Below, piece by piece: positions 20,609-30,006 of a stretch of 33,755 bases of DNA (the first letter of the stretch is position 1; each line of letters begins with the position of its first letter). A program made the translations under genes and the position numbers. The notes below the pieces were generated by a model. The model saw nothing but the letters and a program-made list of their open reading frames with translations, was not told where the DNA came from and ran no database searches. The stretch covers positions 1 to 33,755 of the forward strand of contig JAKMFM010000237.1 of NCBI GenBank assembly GCA_022425445.1. Direction: 5' to 3'. This stretch comes from Planktomarina sp. GTDB lineage: Bacteria > Pseudomonadota > Alphaproteobacteria > Rhodobacterales > Rhodobacteraceae.

Positions 20609-22606
20609 TCACTCAAACTCCATGATGATCGCATCCACGGCCAGGCTGTCGCCCGGCGCCGCATGAATCTTGCTGACCACAGCTTTCTTCTCGGCCCGCA
20701 ATATATTTTCCATTTTCATCGCCTCAACCGTGCAGAGCGTTTGCCCCTCTTGCACCTCATCGCCGACCGCCACATCAACTTTGACGATCAAGCCCGGCAT
20801 GGGGCAGAGCAATAATTTAGAGGTATCCGGCGCAACTTTCTCAATCATCAATTGGGCCAGCTCCGCCTGACGCGGACTGCGCACGGTCACGCGCATATCA
20901 GCTCCGCGGAATCGAATGCGATACCCGCTGGTGCATTTCTCAACCTTTAGCGCGATATCAACGCCATCGACATTCATCAAAGCCAGAGGCTTGCCCGGTG
21001 TCCAATCACTGGCCACCCTGTGGCTGCCGCTTTCAAAGTGGACTGTAGATCCATTGGGATCTGCTGCAATGGTCACGGGAAACTCATGGCCCTGAATACC
21101 AACAACCCAATCATCCCGCACCCGGCGCTCGTGATTGTCCATGCGCCCAGAGACTTTCGTGCGGCGAATTTCACCTAAACGATACATCGCCGCCGCGCAG
21201 GCGCCGACTATTTTAAGCGTCTCTTCTGGCAGATCGACCCCATGAAACCCGTCTGGATATTCCTCCTCAATAAATGCCGTTGTGATATTCCCGGCACAAA
21301 ATTTCGGGTGATCCATAACCGCAGATAGGAAAGGAATGTTATGGCCAATGCCCTCTACCTCAAAGGCGTCCAGCGCATTGCGCATCTGCGCGATGGCCGC
21401 CAGACGGTCTGGTGCCCAGGTGCACAGCTTGGCAATCATCGGATCGTAGAACATGGAAATTTCTCCACCCTCATAAACACCCGTGTCATTGCGTACCGCA
21501 GCGGTCGCGCTGCGGCTCTCAGCCGGCGGGCGATATCGTGTCAGACGACCAATTGAGGGCAAAAATCCCCGATAAGGGTCTTCCGCATAGAGGCGGCTTT
21601 CCAATGCCCAACCATTAATTTTCACATCCTCTTGGCGAATGGAGAGCGCCTCACCATTGGCAACGCGGATCATCTGCTCCACCAGATCCACCCCAGTGAT
21701 CAACTCAGTCACAGGGTGCTCGACCTGCAAGCGGGTATTCATTTCAAGGAAATAGAAGTTCTGCGCGCTGTCGACGATAAATTCCACCGTGCCTGCACTG
21801 GTATAGCCCACCGCTTGCGCCAATGCACAAGATTGCGCGCCCATCGCCTGGCGCACTTCCGGCGTGAGAAAGGGGCTCGGAGCCTCTTCAATCACTTTTT
21901 GGTTGCGCCTTTGAATGGAACATTCGCGCTCATTTAAATAGATGCAATTGCCATGACCATCTGCCAAAACTTGAATTTCGATATGCCGGGGTTGTGTGAC
22001 AAATTTTTCTATGAAAATTCGGTCATCACCAAAGCTGCTGGCAGCTTCATTCTTGCTCGATTGGAAGCCCTCGCGCGCCTCCGCATCATTCCATGCGATG
22101 CGCATGCCCTTGCCACCCCCGCCAGCACTGGCCTTGAGCATCACCGGATATCCAACCTCTTGCGCGATTTTCACCGCTTCATCCGCATCCGCAATCAGAC
22201 CCATATACCCCGGAACTGTGCTGACGCCGGCTTCTTTGGCTAACTTCTTTGAGGTGATCTTATCGCCCATGCTTTCAATCGCAGAGGCAGGGGGGCCGAT
22301 GAATGCGACCCCTTCAGCTTCCAAGGCCTCAGCAAACAGTCGATTTTCCGACAAAAACCCATAGCCAGGATGCACCGCCTGTGCCCCAGTTTGCCGTATC
22401 GCATCCATGACTTTTTCAATCACGATGTAAGACTGATTCGCAGGCGAAGGACCGATATGCACCGCCTCATCGGCCATTTTCACATGCAGCGCCTGAGCGT
22501 CCGCATCGGAGTATATCGCCACGGTTTTGATCCCCATCGCCTTGGCAGTTTTGATCACACGGCAGGCAATCTCGCCCCGGTTGGCAATTAATATCTTATC
22601 AAACAT
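20609..22606 (-). CDS. pccA: propionyl-CoA carboxylase alpha subunit (biotin carboxylase / biotin carboxyl carrier)
   Basis: FDKILIANRGEIACRVIKTAKAMGIKTVAIYSDADA, ATP-grasp domain, and biotinylation motif CTVEAMKMENI. Confidence 0.95.
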   Translation of the reverse strand: MFDKILIANRGEIACRVIKTAKAMGIKTVAIYSDADAQALHVKMADEAVHIGPSPANQSYIVIEKVMDAIRQTGAQAVHPGYGFLSENRLFAEALEAEGVAFIGPPASAIESMGDKITSKKLAKEAGVSTVPGYMGLIADADEAVKIAQEVGYPVMLKASAGGGGKGMRIAWNDAEAREGFQSSKNEAASSFGDDRIFIEKFVTQPRHIEIQVLADGHGNCIYLNERECSIQRRNQKVIEEAPSPFLTPEVRQAMGAQSCALAQAVGYTSAGTVEFIVDSAQNFYFLEMNTRLQVEHPVTELITGVDLVEQMIRVANGEALSIRQEDVKINGWALESRLYAEDPYRGFLPSIGRLTRYRPPAESRSATAAVRNDTGVYEGGEISMFYDPMIAKLCTWAPDRLAAIAQMRNALDAFEVEGIGHNIPFLSAVMDHPKFCAGNITTAFIEEEYPDGFHGVDLPEETLKIVGACAAAMYRLGEIRRTKVSGRMDNHERRVRDDWVVGIQGHEFPVTIAADPNGSTVHFESGSHRVASDWTPGKPLALMNVDGVDIALKVEKCTSGYRIRFRGADMRVTVRSPRQAELAQLMIEKVAPDTSKLLLCPMPGLIVKVDVAVGDEVQEGQTLCTVEAMKMENILRAEKKAVVSKIHAAPGDSLAVDAIIMEFE

Positions 22607-22654
22607 TGAGGAATCCTTCTCGGCGCGCGCAACTCAATGCATAAGAGCTGCGCG

Positions 22655-22692
22655 AAAAAAAGAACCGGCGCTGGCCAAAGCCAGAACCGGTT
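22655..22692 (-). terminator. predicted Rho-independent terminator between the pccB side and pccA
   Basis: Minus strand: AACCGG-TT-CTGGC-TTTG-GCCAG-CG-CCGGTT (two stacked stems with a 2x2 internal mismatch), then C and T7. Forward strand: A7 at 22655-22661, hairpin 22663-22692. Confidence 0.75.
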
Positions 22693-22713
22693 AAGGAAAG
22701 AAAGGGTCGATAT

Positions 22714-22745
22714 GTTTTCAAAACCAATGCAAAGGATTTTGAAAC
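22714..22745. repeat. AT-rich imperfect inverted repeat next to the terminator
   Basis: GTTTTCAAAACC-AATGCAAA-GGATTTTGAAAC; arms are complementary apart from one single-nucleotide bulge on each side. Confidence 0.55.
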
Positions 22746-22855
22746 GTTCACACCCAAGTTATGACGCGCGCAGCTGCCTAGGCCAAGGGCAGAGGCTGCT
22801 CTGGCCACGCACTGGGCACAAAGCCGCGCAAAACACCCTATGAGACCCGGCAAGT

Positions 22856-23215
22856 TCACGCCGACCACCCTTCAATGAAAATTTGCGGAAAGCTCGCTTG
22901 CGCTTTTTTCAGGTCCACACGCAGCAACGCCACATAGGATTCGGGATCAAAGTCATCCTGTGCGGGAACCACTTCGCGCTCAAACAGCCAGGACAGACGC
23001 CCCCCATCAAGATTGCCGCGCTCAAATGGCTCCTCACCAAAATATTCAATCAATGCCCGCAAAAATGCCTCATCCGCCCTGCGATCGGGGGGACGGCGGT
23101 CGGCATAGCGCTCGCGCCTGATGATTTTTGTCGCCCCATTCTTGCTGGCGCGCCGTATGGTAAATTGCGCATCCGTGCCGGGCAGACGGCCGGGAAACCC
23201 ACGATGTTTTTCCAT
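22856..23215 (-). CDS. conserved hypothetical protein encoded between pccB and pccA
   Basis: 119 aa ORF, 18 nt downstream of pccB on the same strand, soluble-looking (ADEAFLRALIEYFGEEPFERGNLDGGRLSWLFEREVVPAQDDFDPESYVALLRVDLKKA). Family not recognised. Confidence 0.7.
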   Translation of the reverse strand: MEKHRGFPGRLPGTDAQFTIRRASKNGATKIIRRERYADRRPPDRRADEAFLRALIEYFGEEPFERGNLDGGRLSWLFEREVVPAQDDFDPESYVALLRVDLKKAQASFPQIFIEGWSA

Positions 23216-23233
23216 TAGTGGCTCTCTTCGACG

Positions 23234-24766
23234 TTACAGTGGAATATTATCATGTTTTTTCCACGGGTTTTTCAGAGATTTACCCCGCAAGCTGGCAAAT
23301 GCTCTGCACACCCGGCGACGGGTCGAAGCGGGAATAATCACCTCGTCGATAAAACCTTTTTCAGCTGCAACGAAAGGATTGGCAAAGCGGTCCTCATAGT
23401 CTTTCGTATGCTGCGCAATCTTCTCAGCATCACCAAGATCGGCGCGGTGGATGATCTCTGTCGCCCCCTTGGCGCCCATCACAGCGATCTCCGCTGTCGG
23501 CCAAGCGTAGTTGAAATCCCCGCGCAGATGTTTGGAGGCCATCACGTCATAGGCGCCGCCATAGGCTTTGCGCGTTATGACCGTCACTTTTGGCACCGTC
23601 GCCTCGCCATAGGCAAACAAGAGTTTGGCCCCGTGCTTAATCACGCCGCCATATTCCTGCCCTGTTCCAGGCAGAAACCCAGGCACGTCCACGAGGGTGA
23701 GGATTGGAATTTCGAAAGCATCACAAAACCGCACAAAACGCGCGGCCTTGCGGCTGGCGTCAATATCCAAACAACCGGCCAAAACTGTCGGCTGATTGGC
23801 CACAACGCCAACGGTGGAGCCTTCCATACGGATAAAACCGGTGAGGATGTTTTTGGCAAATTCCTCTTGGATCTCATAAAAGTCACTTTCATCAGCGATT
23901 TTATGGATCAGCTCTTTCATATCGTAAGGCTGGTTCGGATTGGCCGGAATCAATGTGTCCAAACTGTGATCCACGCGCAGCGGATCGTCAAAAAACGGCC
24001 GGACAGGTGATTTCTGCCGGTTGTTGAGCGGCAAAAAATCGACCAAGCGACGAACTTCGGTCAGTGCCTCAACGTCATTGTCAAAGGCACCGTCCGCCAC
24101 GGAGGATTTCCGCGTATGCGTCACAGCTCCGCCCAGCTCTTCGGCCGTCACCACCTCATTGGTCACAGTTTTGACCACATCAGGACCGGTCACAAACATA
24201 TAGCTGCTATCTTTAACCATGAAGATGAAATCGGTCATCGCGGGCGAATAGACCGCACCGCCGGCACAGGGGCCCATGATCACGCTGATCTGCGGCACCA
24301 CGCCAGAAGCCATGACATTGCGCTGAAACACCTCGGCGTAACCGGCCAAGGAGGCGACGCCCTCTTGAATCCGTGCACCGCCAGAATCATTCAATCCAAT
24401 GACCGGTGCACCATTTTGCATCGCCATATCCATAATCTTGCAGATTTTCTCCGCATGGGTTTCGGACAATGAGCCCCCAAAGACGGTGAAATCTTGGCTA
24501 TAGACATAGACCATCCGCCCATTGACCGTGCCCCAACCCGTGACCACGCCATCACCGGGAAAGGTTTGCTCTTGCATGCCGAAATCCACACAACGGTGGG
24601 CTTTAAACATATCAAATTCTTCAAAGCTGCCCTCATCGAGCAGCAAATCAATCCGTTCGCGCGCGGTGAGTTTTCCCTTTGCGTGCTGCGCATCAATCCG
24701 GCGCTGACCACCGCCCATCCGGGCAATGTCACGCCGATTTTGTAATTCGTTCAAAATATTCGTCAT
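23234..24766 (-). CDS. pccB: propionyl-CoA carboxylase beta subunit
   Basis: 510 aa from [54 protein letters not shown]; carboxyltransferase motifs [19 protein letters not shown] and [26 protein letters not shown]. The longer track ORF (to 25057) has 97 extra non-homologous-looking residues crossing the promoter region. Confidence 0.95.
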   Translation of the reverse strand: MTNILNELQNRRDIARMGGGQRRIDAQHAKGKLTARERIDLLLDEGSFEEFDMFKAHRCVDFGMQEQTFPGDGVVTGWGTVNGRMVYVYSQDFTVFGGSLSETHAEKICKIMDMAMQNGAPVIGLNDSGGARIQEGVASLAGYAEVFQRNVMASGVVPQISVIMGPCAGGAVYSPAMTDFIFMVKDSSYMFVTGPDVVKTVTNEVVTAEELGGAVTHTRKSSVADGAFDNDVEALTEVRRLVDFLPLNNRQKSPVRPFFDDPLRVDHSLDTLIPANPNQPYDMKELIHKIADESDFYEIQEEFAKNILTGFIRMEGSTVGVVANQPTVLAGCLDIDASRKAARFVRFCDAFEIPILTLVDVPGFLPGTGQEYGGVIKHGAKLLFAYGEATVPKVTVITRKAYGGAYDVMASKHLRGDFNYAWPTAEIAVMGAKGATEIIHRADLGDAEKIAQHTKDYEDRFANPFVAAEKGFIDEVIIPASTRRRVCRAFASLRGKSLKNPWKKHDNIPL

Positions 24767-24825
24767 GGCAGATCCTCTTTGTGAGACCATAGCCTGCCAT
24801 GCAGGCAAAGCGAAGGTGAATTTCG

Positions 24826-24841
24826 AATATTTGCAAATATT
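24826..24841. promoter_or_regulatory. 16-bp perfect palindrome AATATTTGCAAATATT; candidate PccR operator in the pccB/MFS divergent region
   Basis: Contains TTTGCAAA (24830-24837), with a second TTTGC 11 bp downstream (24841). PccR of Rhodobacter sphaeroides is reported to recognise TTTGCAAA-X4-TTTGCAAA upstream of pccB; the spacing here is not identical. Confidence 0.65.
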
Positions 24842-24862
24842 TTGCGGCGTTAATCTGAATAA

Positions 24863-24877
24863 TTGCATAATTGCAAA
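24863..24877. promoter_or_regulatory. second candidate PccR-like element, TTGCA-TAAT-TGCAAA
   Basis: TTGCATAATTGCAAA in the same intergenic region, an inverted repeat TTGCA/TGCAA with 4-nt spacer. Confidence 0.45.
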
Positions 24878-24917
24878 GAGTCTGGACAAGCCCATCAGCC
24901 GACGATAGCGATTTACA

Positions 24918-26147
24918 ATGAATAGCCATTCCCGCCCCAAGTTCTTGGACAATTCAACTCCGCCGAGCATCTTCACACTGATTTGCCTCTCGGCGGTGGG
25001 CGCCTTGGGCCTCAGCATCTTTCTGCCGTCGCTGCCCTCGATGGCCCAAACCTTCAATGTCAGCTACGCCAGCGCCACACTCTCTGTAAGCCTGTATCTA
25101 GCGATGAATGCTGTCTTCCAGCTCTTTGTCGGACCGCTGTCAGATCGCTACGGACGCCGGCCTGTGGTGATGGTCGCCTTGGCCATTTTTTGCGCCGCCT
25201 CAGTGGGCTGCATCATTGCCCCCTCCTTTGAGGTTTTTCTGATCTGTCGTTTGCTGCAAGCGGTTGTGGTCACTGGCCTCGTTCTGTCACGCGCGGCCAT
25301 TCGTGACACCTGCAGCCAGGATCAAGCAGCTTCAGTGCTGGGATATGTGACAATGGGCATGGCCATCTTACCGCTCATCGGACCAGCAATGGGCGGCGGC
25401 TTGGAAGCACAATTTGGCTGGGTTGCAAGTTTTTGGCTTCTGCTCGGTGTGGGTCTTTTCGTCTTTGCGCTGACCTATTTGGACATGGGAGAAACCAATC
25501 TTCATCAAACCAGCTCGATGGCAGAGCAATTTCGCGCCTATCCAGAGCTGCTGAAGTCGCGGCGCTTTTGGGGCTATTGCCTAACCGCCAGCTTCAGTGC
25601 CGGCGCATATTTCGCCTATCTGGGCGGCGGTGCCTATGTTGGCCGTGAAATCTTCGGCCTATCGCCCGCCGCCTTGGGGTTTTACCTCGGCGCGCCCTCA
25701 TTGGGCTATATCGTCGGAAACGGCATATCAGGGCGTTTCTCAAGCGCGCTTGGGGTCAACCGTATGGTGCTGATCGGCACAATTTTGACCTGCCTAGGTC
25801 TAGTCTTGAGCATCAGCTTGTTTCTCTTCACCGAGGCGCAACCGATCTCTTTCTTTGGCTGTGTCTGCTTTATGGGCCTCGGCAATGGTATGGTTCTGCC
25901 CAACGCCACGGCGGGCATGATGTCAGTCCGGCCCCATTTGGCTGGCTCCGCCTCCGGCATTGGCGGCACGATCAATACCGGTGGCGGCGCTTTGATCGCA
26001 ATCGGCACCGGGGCCATATTGGTGCCCGGAACCGGAGCTTTGCCCCTGCTGCTGATCATGTTGGTCACCACCAGCCTATCCATTTTGACCATCATCTATG
26101 TGATAAAACGCACCAGCAGTCTTGAAGCCGCAAATCCGCAAAGTTGA
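24918..26147 (+). CDS. Bcr/CflA-type MFS drug-efflux-family transporter
   Basis: 409 aa, 12-TM style; [63 protein letters not shown]. Confidence 0.9.
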   Translation: MNSHSRPKFLDNSTPPSIFTLICLSAVGALGLSIFLPSLPSMAQTFNVSYASATLSVSLYLAMNAVFQLFVGPLSDRYGRRPVVMVALAIFCAASVGCIIAPSFEVFLICRLLQAVVVTGLVLSRAAIRDTCSQDQAASVLGYVTMGMAILPLIGPAMGGGLEAQFGWVASFWLLLGVGLFVFALTYLDMGETNLHQTSSMAEQFRAYPELLKSRRFWGYCLTASFSAGAYFAYLGGGAYVGREIFGLSPAALGFYLGAPSLGYIVGNGISGRFSSALGVNRMVLIGTILTCLGLVLSISLFLFTEAQPISFFGCVCFMGLGNGMVLPNATAGMMSVRPHLAGSASGIGGTINTGGGALIAIGTGAILVPGTGALPLLLIMLVTTSLSILTIIYVIKRTSSLEAANPQS

Positions 26148-26148
26148 G

Positions 26149-26156
26149 TTTGCAAA
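26149..26156. promoter_or_regulatory. TTTGCAAA palindrome (GTTTGCAAAC) in front of pccR; candidate autoregulatory operator
   Basis: Starts 1 nt after the MFS stop codon and lies 23-30 nt upstream of the pccR ATG. Confidence 0.6.
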
Positions 26157-26178
26157 CTTACTGTGCTAGCAGCTTTCT

Positions 26179-27573
26179 ATGGCCAAACAAAAATTCTATG
26201 CCGGAACAAAACTGCGCGAATTGCGGCGCAAAGTTGATCTCACTCAACGGGAATTTTCTGAGCGGCTTGAGGTCTCACTGCCCTATCTCAATCAAATGGA
26301 AAACAACAACCGCCCGGTGTCTGCGGCAGTGATTTTAGCTTTGGCTGACGTCTTTGGTTTTGATGTCACAGAACTGGTTTCAGGCGATAATGCGCGACTG
26401 GTCAGCGATATGCGCGAGGCGGCCACAGACCCAATTTTTGGCGCAGACGCGCCGCATCTGGCCGATATCCGCATGGCCGCAAACAACGCCCCGGGATTGG
26501 CCCGCGCGTTTTTGCAGCTCCACCGGGCCTATCGTGAAACGCATGAGCGGCTCGCCTCTTTAGATGAAGCTCTCGGCCGCGCCGACAGCCGCCTGCAATC
26601 GAGCCCCTGGGAAGAGGTTCGAGATTTTTTCCATTATTGTGACAACTATATTGATGCGGTGGACCGCGCCGCAGAACGATTCGCAGGCGACGCCAAGGGC
26701 AGCATCCACGCCCATGCGATTGCGCGGCTTGAAGCCTATGGGGTAACGCTACGGCGCAGCGGCGATCCGGCCCTACGCAGCTATGAGCCAGAAAGCAAAA
26801 TTCTAACCCTTTCGGCGCATCTGCCCGAGCCCACCGCGACATTTCAGCTCCTGATCCAACTTGCCCTTCTGACGCAAAACGATCTGCTGGATGCGACATT
26901 GGATTTTGCCAAATTCCATTCACCTGCTGCCCGCGACATCGCCAAATTGGGTTTGGCCAATTACTATGCAGGGGCGAGCCTCATGCCCTATGGCACCTTT
27001 TTGACCGCCGCGCAGGATCTGCGACATGATCTTGAGCAATTGGCCGGGAAGTTTGGCGCCAGCATCGAACAGGTCGCCCATCGCCTCTCCACGTTGCAAC
27101 GCAGCGGGCAAAAGGGTTTGCCCTTCTTTTTTGTCCGTGTCGACCAGGCCGGCACCATTACCAAACGCCATTCAGCCACCTCATTGCAATTTGCCCGCTT
27201 TGGTGGCGCATGCCCGCTTTGGAATGTGCATCGCGCCTTCGAAACCCCGGGGCAATTTTTGCGACAAATGGCCGAAACCCCCGACGGGAAACGCTATTTT
27301 TGCCTGGCGCGGGATGTGAGCAAATCTGGCGGCGCATGGGGCGCACCCGTAAGGCGTTATGCCATTGGGTTGGGATGCGAAATGCGGCACGCCGGCTCAT
27401 TGGTCTATGCCGACGGGCTCGACACCAGCGCCAATGCACAGGTGGAACCCATTGGCATATCTTGCCGAATTTGTGAGCGTCGCGACTGCCACCAACGTTC
27501 CGTGCCACCCCTAGAGCGCAATTTACAGGTCGACCCAGATCTGCGCGGCATCCTGCCCTATCAAGTGGGATGA
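26179..27573 (+). CDS. pccR: short-chain fatty acyl-CoA regulator (ScfR family), PccR-like XRE regulator
   Basis: N-terminal XRE HTH (LRELRRKVDLTQREFSERLEVSLPYLNQMENNNRPVSAAVILALADVF), long sensory region, C-terminal CRICERRDCHQRSVPPLERNLQVDPDLRGILPY as in the ScfR/RamB/PrpR group; close to pccB. Confidence 0.88.
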   Translation: MAKQKFYAGTKLRELRRKVDLTQREFSERLEVSLPYLNQMENNNRPVSAAVILALADVFGFDVTELVSGDNARLVSDMREAATDPIFGADAPHLADIRMAANNAPGLARAFLQLHRAYRETHERLASLDEALGRADSRLQSSPWEEVRDFFHYCDNYIDAVDRAAERFAGDAKGSIHAHAIARLEAYGVTLRRSGDPALRSYEPESKILTLSAHLPEPTATFQLLIQLALLTQNDLLDATLDFAKFHSPAARDIAKLGLANYYAGASLMPYGTFLTAAQDLRHDLEQLAGKFGASIEQVAHRLSTLQRSGQKGLPFFFVRVDQAGTITKRHSATSLQFARFGGACPLWNVHRAFETPGQFLRQMAETPDGKRYFCLARDVSKSGGAWGAPVRRYAIGLGCEMRHAGSLVYADGLDTSANAQVEPIGISCRICERRDCHQRSVPPLERNLQVDPDLRGILPYQVG

Positions 27574-27610
27574 GGCGAAGCCGGGATCCGGCAGCGGCAC
27601 CCAGCTGCCC

Positions 27611-29065
27611 CTAATAGGGCGCTTCCAATGGGCTCAGGCGGACATAGACAGATTTAAGCTGTGAGTAATGATTGATCGCAGCTTTTGAGTTCTCCCGACC
27701 CACTCCAGAGAGTTTTACACCGCCAAAGGGCGCTTCGACCGGGGCGTCGTTATAGGTGTTGATATAGCATGTCCCGGCCTCCAAAGCCTTCACCATCCGA
27801 TGGGCCCGCGGCAGGTTTTGGGTAAAAACTCCGGCTGCCAGCCCGTAGTCCGTATCATTAGCGCGGGCCAAGATCTCCGCCTCATCATCAAATTCCAGCA
27901 CCGATAAGACGGGCCCAAAAATCTCTTGCTGTGCGATGGTCATATCATCGGTCACATCCGCAAATACCGCCGGTGTCAACCAAAAGCCGGGGCGATCAAG
28001 CCGCGTACCGCCGCAGATCAGCCGCGCGCCTTCCGCTTTACCCTTGGCAATAAACCCCTCGACAATCTCGCGTTGCCGCTCCGAAACCATCGGACCAAAA
28101 TTACTGGCCTCATCCATAGGATCCCCCAAGATCGCTGTGGCCAGACGTTCAGAGAGGCGCTTGAGAAAGGCCGGCTTGATGCCTTTTTGTACGAAGACGC
28201 GCGTGCCATTCGAGCAAATTTGGCCAGAGGAATAGAAATTGGCCAAGATGGCGCCGCTCACCGCGGCTTCCAGCTCCGCATCATCAAAGATGATCAGCGG
28301 CGATTTCCCTCCCAGTTCCATGGTCACATGGCGCATTCCCTCCGCAGCGGCAGCATAGACTTTGCGGCCTGTTGGCAGTGAGCCTGTGAGCGAGACCTTA
28401 TTCACCAAAGGATCGCTCACCAGGGCCGCCCCAACATCGCCCAATCCTTGCACCACATTATACAGCCCAGCTGGCAAACCGGCCTCATGCAAAATTTCCG
28501 CCACCTGCAAGGCGCAAAGCGGCGTTGTTTCAGAGGGTTTAAAGACCATTGCATTGCCACAGGCCAAAGCTGGCGCAGCCTTCCAAGCGGCAATTTGCGT
28601 GGGGTAATTCCAAGCGCCAATGCCAACGCAAACCCCGAGCGGCTCCCGGATGGTATAGATAAAATCCTCACCCAACTGCACATGCTCCCCGGTGAGGCTC
28701 CCGGCCAGGCCACCAAAATATTCCAAAGCATCTGCCGCAGAGGTGGCATCGGCCACCAAAGTTTCCTGCAAGGGTTTGCCGGTGTCATAGGTTTCCAATT
28801 CCGACAATGAACGGTTGCGCGCGCGCATCATATCTGCCGCCCGGCGCAATATCCGGCCGCGCTCTGTGCCGGTCATCGCCGCCCAGATTGGCTGGGCCGC
28901 TTTGGCCGCCGCAAGCGCCGCCTGCACAATCTGCGGTGTCGCGCTGTGCACCCGGCCAATGACCTCTCCCGTTGCGGGATAAATCACATCAATCGGTTCG
29001 CCGGCCTTATCTTCAACATAGGCGCCATTGATAAAGTGGCTCGCTGTGGGTTTTGGATCAATCAT
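27611..29065 (-). CDS. betB: betaine-aldehyde dehydrogenase-like NAD(P)-dependent aldehyde dehydrogenase
   Basis: 484 aa; ALDH motifs [10 protein letters not shown] and [17 protein letters not shown], and [28 protein letters not shown] typical of BetB. Confidence 0.85.
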   Translation of the reverse strand: MIDPKPTASHFINGAYVEDKAGEPIDVIYPATGEVIGRVHSATPQIVQAALAAAKAAQPIWAAMTGTERGRILRRAADMMRARNRSLSELETYDTGKPLQETLVADATSAADALEYFGGLAGSLTGEHVQLGEDFIYTIREPLGVCVGIGAWNYPTQIAAWKAAPALACGNAMVFKPSETTPLCALQVAEILHEAGLPAGLYNVVQGLGDVGAALVSDPLVNKVSLTGSLPTGRKVYAAAAEGMRHVTMELGGKSPLIIFDDAELEAAVSGAILANFYSSGQICSNGTRVFVQKGIKPAFLKRLSERLATAILGDPMDEASNFGPMVSERQREIVEGFIAKGKAEGARLICGGTRLDRPGFWLTPAVFADVTDDMTIAQQEIFGPVLSVLEFDDEAEILARANDTDYGLAAGVFTQNLPRAHRMVKALEAGTCYINTYNDAPVEAPFGGVKLSGVGRENSKAAINHYSQLKSVYVRLSPLEAPY

Positions 29066-29955
29066 AGAGGGGTCTTTCTTTCTCGTTTTCGTTTCAACTG
29101 CGCCTCGCGCAAAGTGAGATACAGCACGGAACCAATGATAATCATCCCGCCCAATATAACCAAAGCATCGATATGCTCGCCAAAGAGGAAATATCCGGTG
29201 GCAACAGACCAAATCAATTGCAAGAAACCGACAGGTTGCGTGACCGTCAGCGGGGCCGACCGGAAGGCAAAGGTCATGGAGTAATGCCCAGCAACAGCGA
29301 AAGTGGCGACCGCAAATAGCATAGCCACTTCAAAGCCTGTGGGCGCAATCCAGACAGGAATTGTCAGCGGGATAAGCCCGATGGTCACACCCACGGACAA
29401 CAAGGCCACCACCATGTCCGCACTGGCTAAATCGGTCAGGCGCTTGGCGATAAGGTAACTCACCCCGAAACATAACGTTGTACCCAGCATGGCGATATGT
29501 CCCGGTGTGATCTCACGAATGCCGGGCCTCAGGATGACCATCACGCCCAATATCGCCACAACAATCGCAAGCCCCCGGCGCAGCGCCAAGCGCTCTCCCA
29601 AAATTACAACCGCTCCCAATGTCACGAAGATTGGCGTCAAATATCCCATGGCAGAGACCTCCGCGATTGGAATGCGGGCCATGGCGTAGAACCAAAGTGT
29701 CACAGCAAATGTGTGCAAAAACGCGCGCCCTGCGCCGAGTCGGGTCACCTGCCAAGTGAGCCCCTCGCGCAACAAAACGCGCAGCACCGGCAATAAGAAC
29801 ACCAGGCCCAAAGCATAGCGAAGAAATGCACTTTCTGCCGCGGGCAAACGCGTGCCGACCAGCTTCACGCCGACATAGACGCCGATGAAACACAGGCCCG
29901 ACAGCCCCATCCACAATGCGCCAACAATTGGCCTATCCGCAGCTTGCTCGCTCAT
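29062..29955 (-). CDS. DMT-family (EamA) transporter
   Basis: About 297 aa, 10-TM EamA style ([31 protein letters not shown]); ATGA overlap with the betB start. Confidence 0.87.
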   Translation of the reverse strand: MSEQAADRPIVGALWMGLSGLCFIGVYVGVKLVGTRLPAAESAFLRYALGLVFLLPVLRVLLREGLTWQVTRLGAGRAFLHTFAVTLWFYAMARIPIAEVSAMGYLTPIFVTLGAVVILGERLALRRGLAIVVAILGVMVILRPGIREITPGHIAMLGTTLCFGVSYLIAKRLTDLASADMVVALLSVGVTIGLIPLTIPVWIAPTGFEVAMLFAVATFAVAGHYSMTFAFRSAPLTVTQPVGFLQLIWSVATGYFLFGEHIDALVILGGMIIIGSVLYLTLREAQLKRKRERKTPL

Positions 29956-30006
29956 ACGCAATCGCTTTCATGCCCCGTCACAAGAGGCAAGAGAAATTTC
30001 GACGCC

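Noticed and set aside
22599-22868. 89-aa minus-strand ORF between the hypothetical gene and pccA
   Set aside because: Overlaps the predicted terminator and both flanking genes, has no recognisable domain, and crosses a hairpin-rich AT-rich spacer; likely non-coding.
23252-24010. 252-aa plus-strand ORF antisense to pccB
   Set aside because: Antisense to conserved PccB sequence; no domain and no RBS support.
24767-25057. N-terminal extension of the pccB ORF in the track
   Set aside because: The 97 extra residues cross the divergent promoter with the TTTGCAAA palindrome and overlap the MFS gene; MTNILNEL at 24766 has an SD (AGAGGA) and matches normal PccB N-termini.
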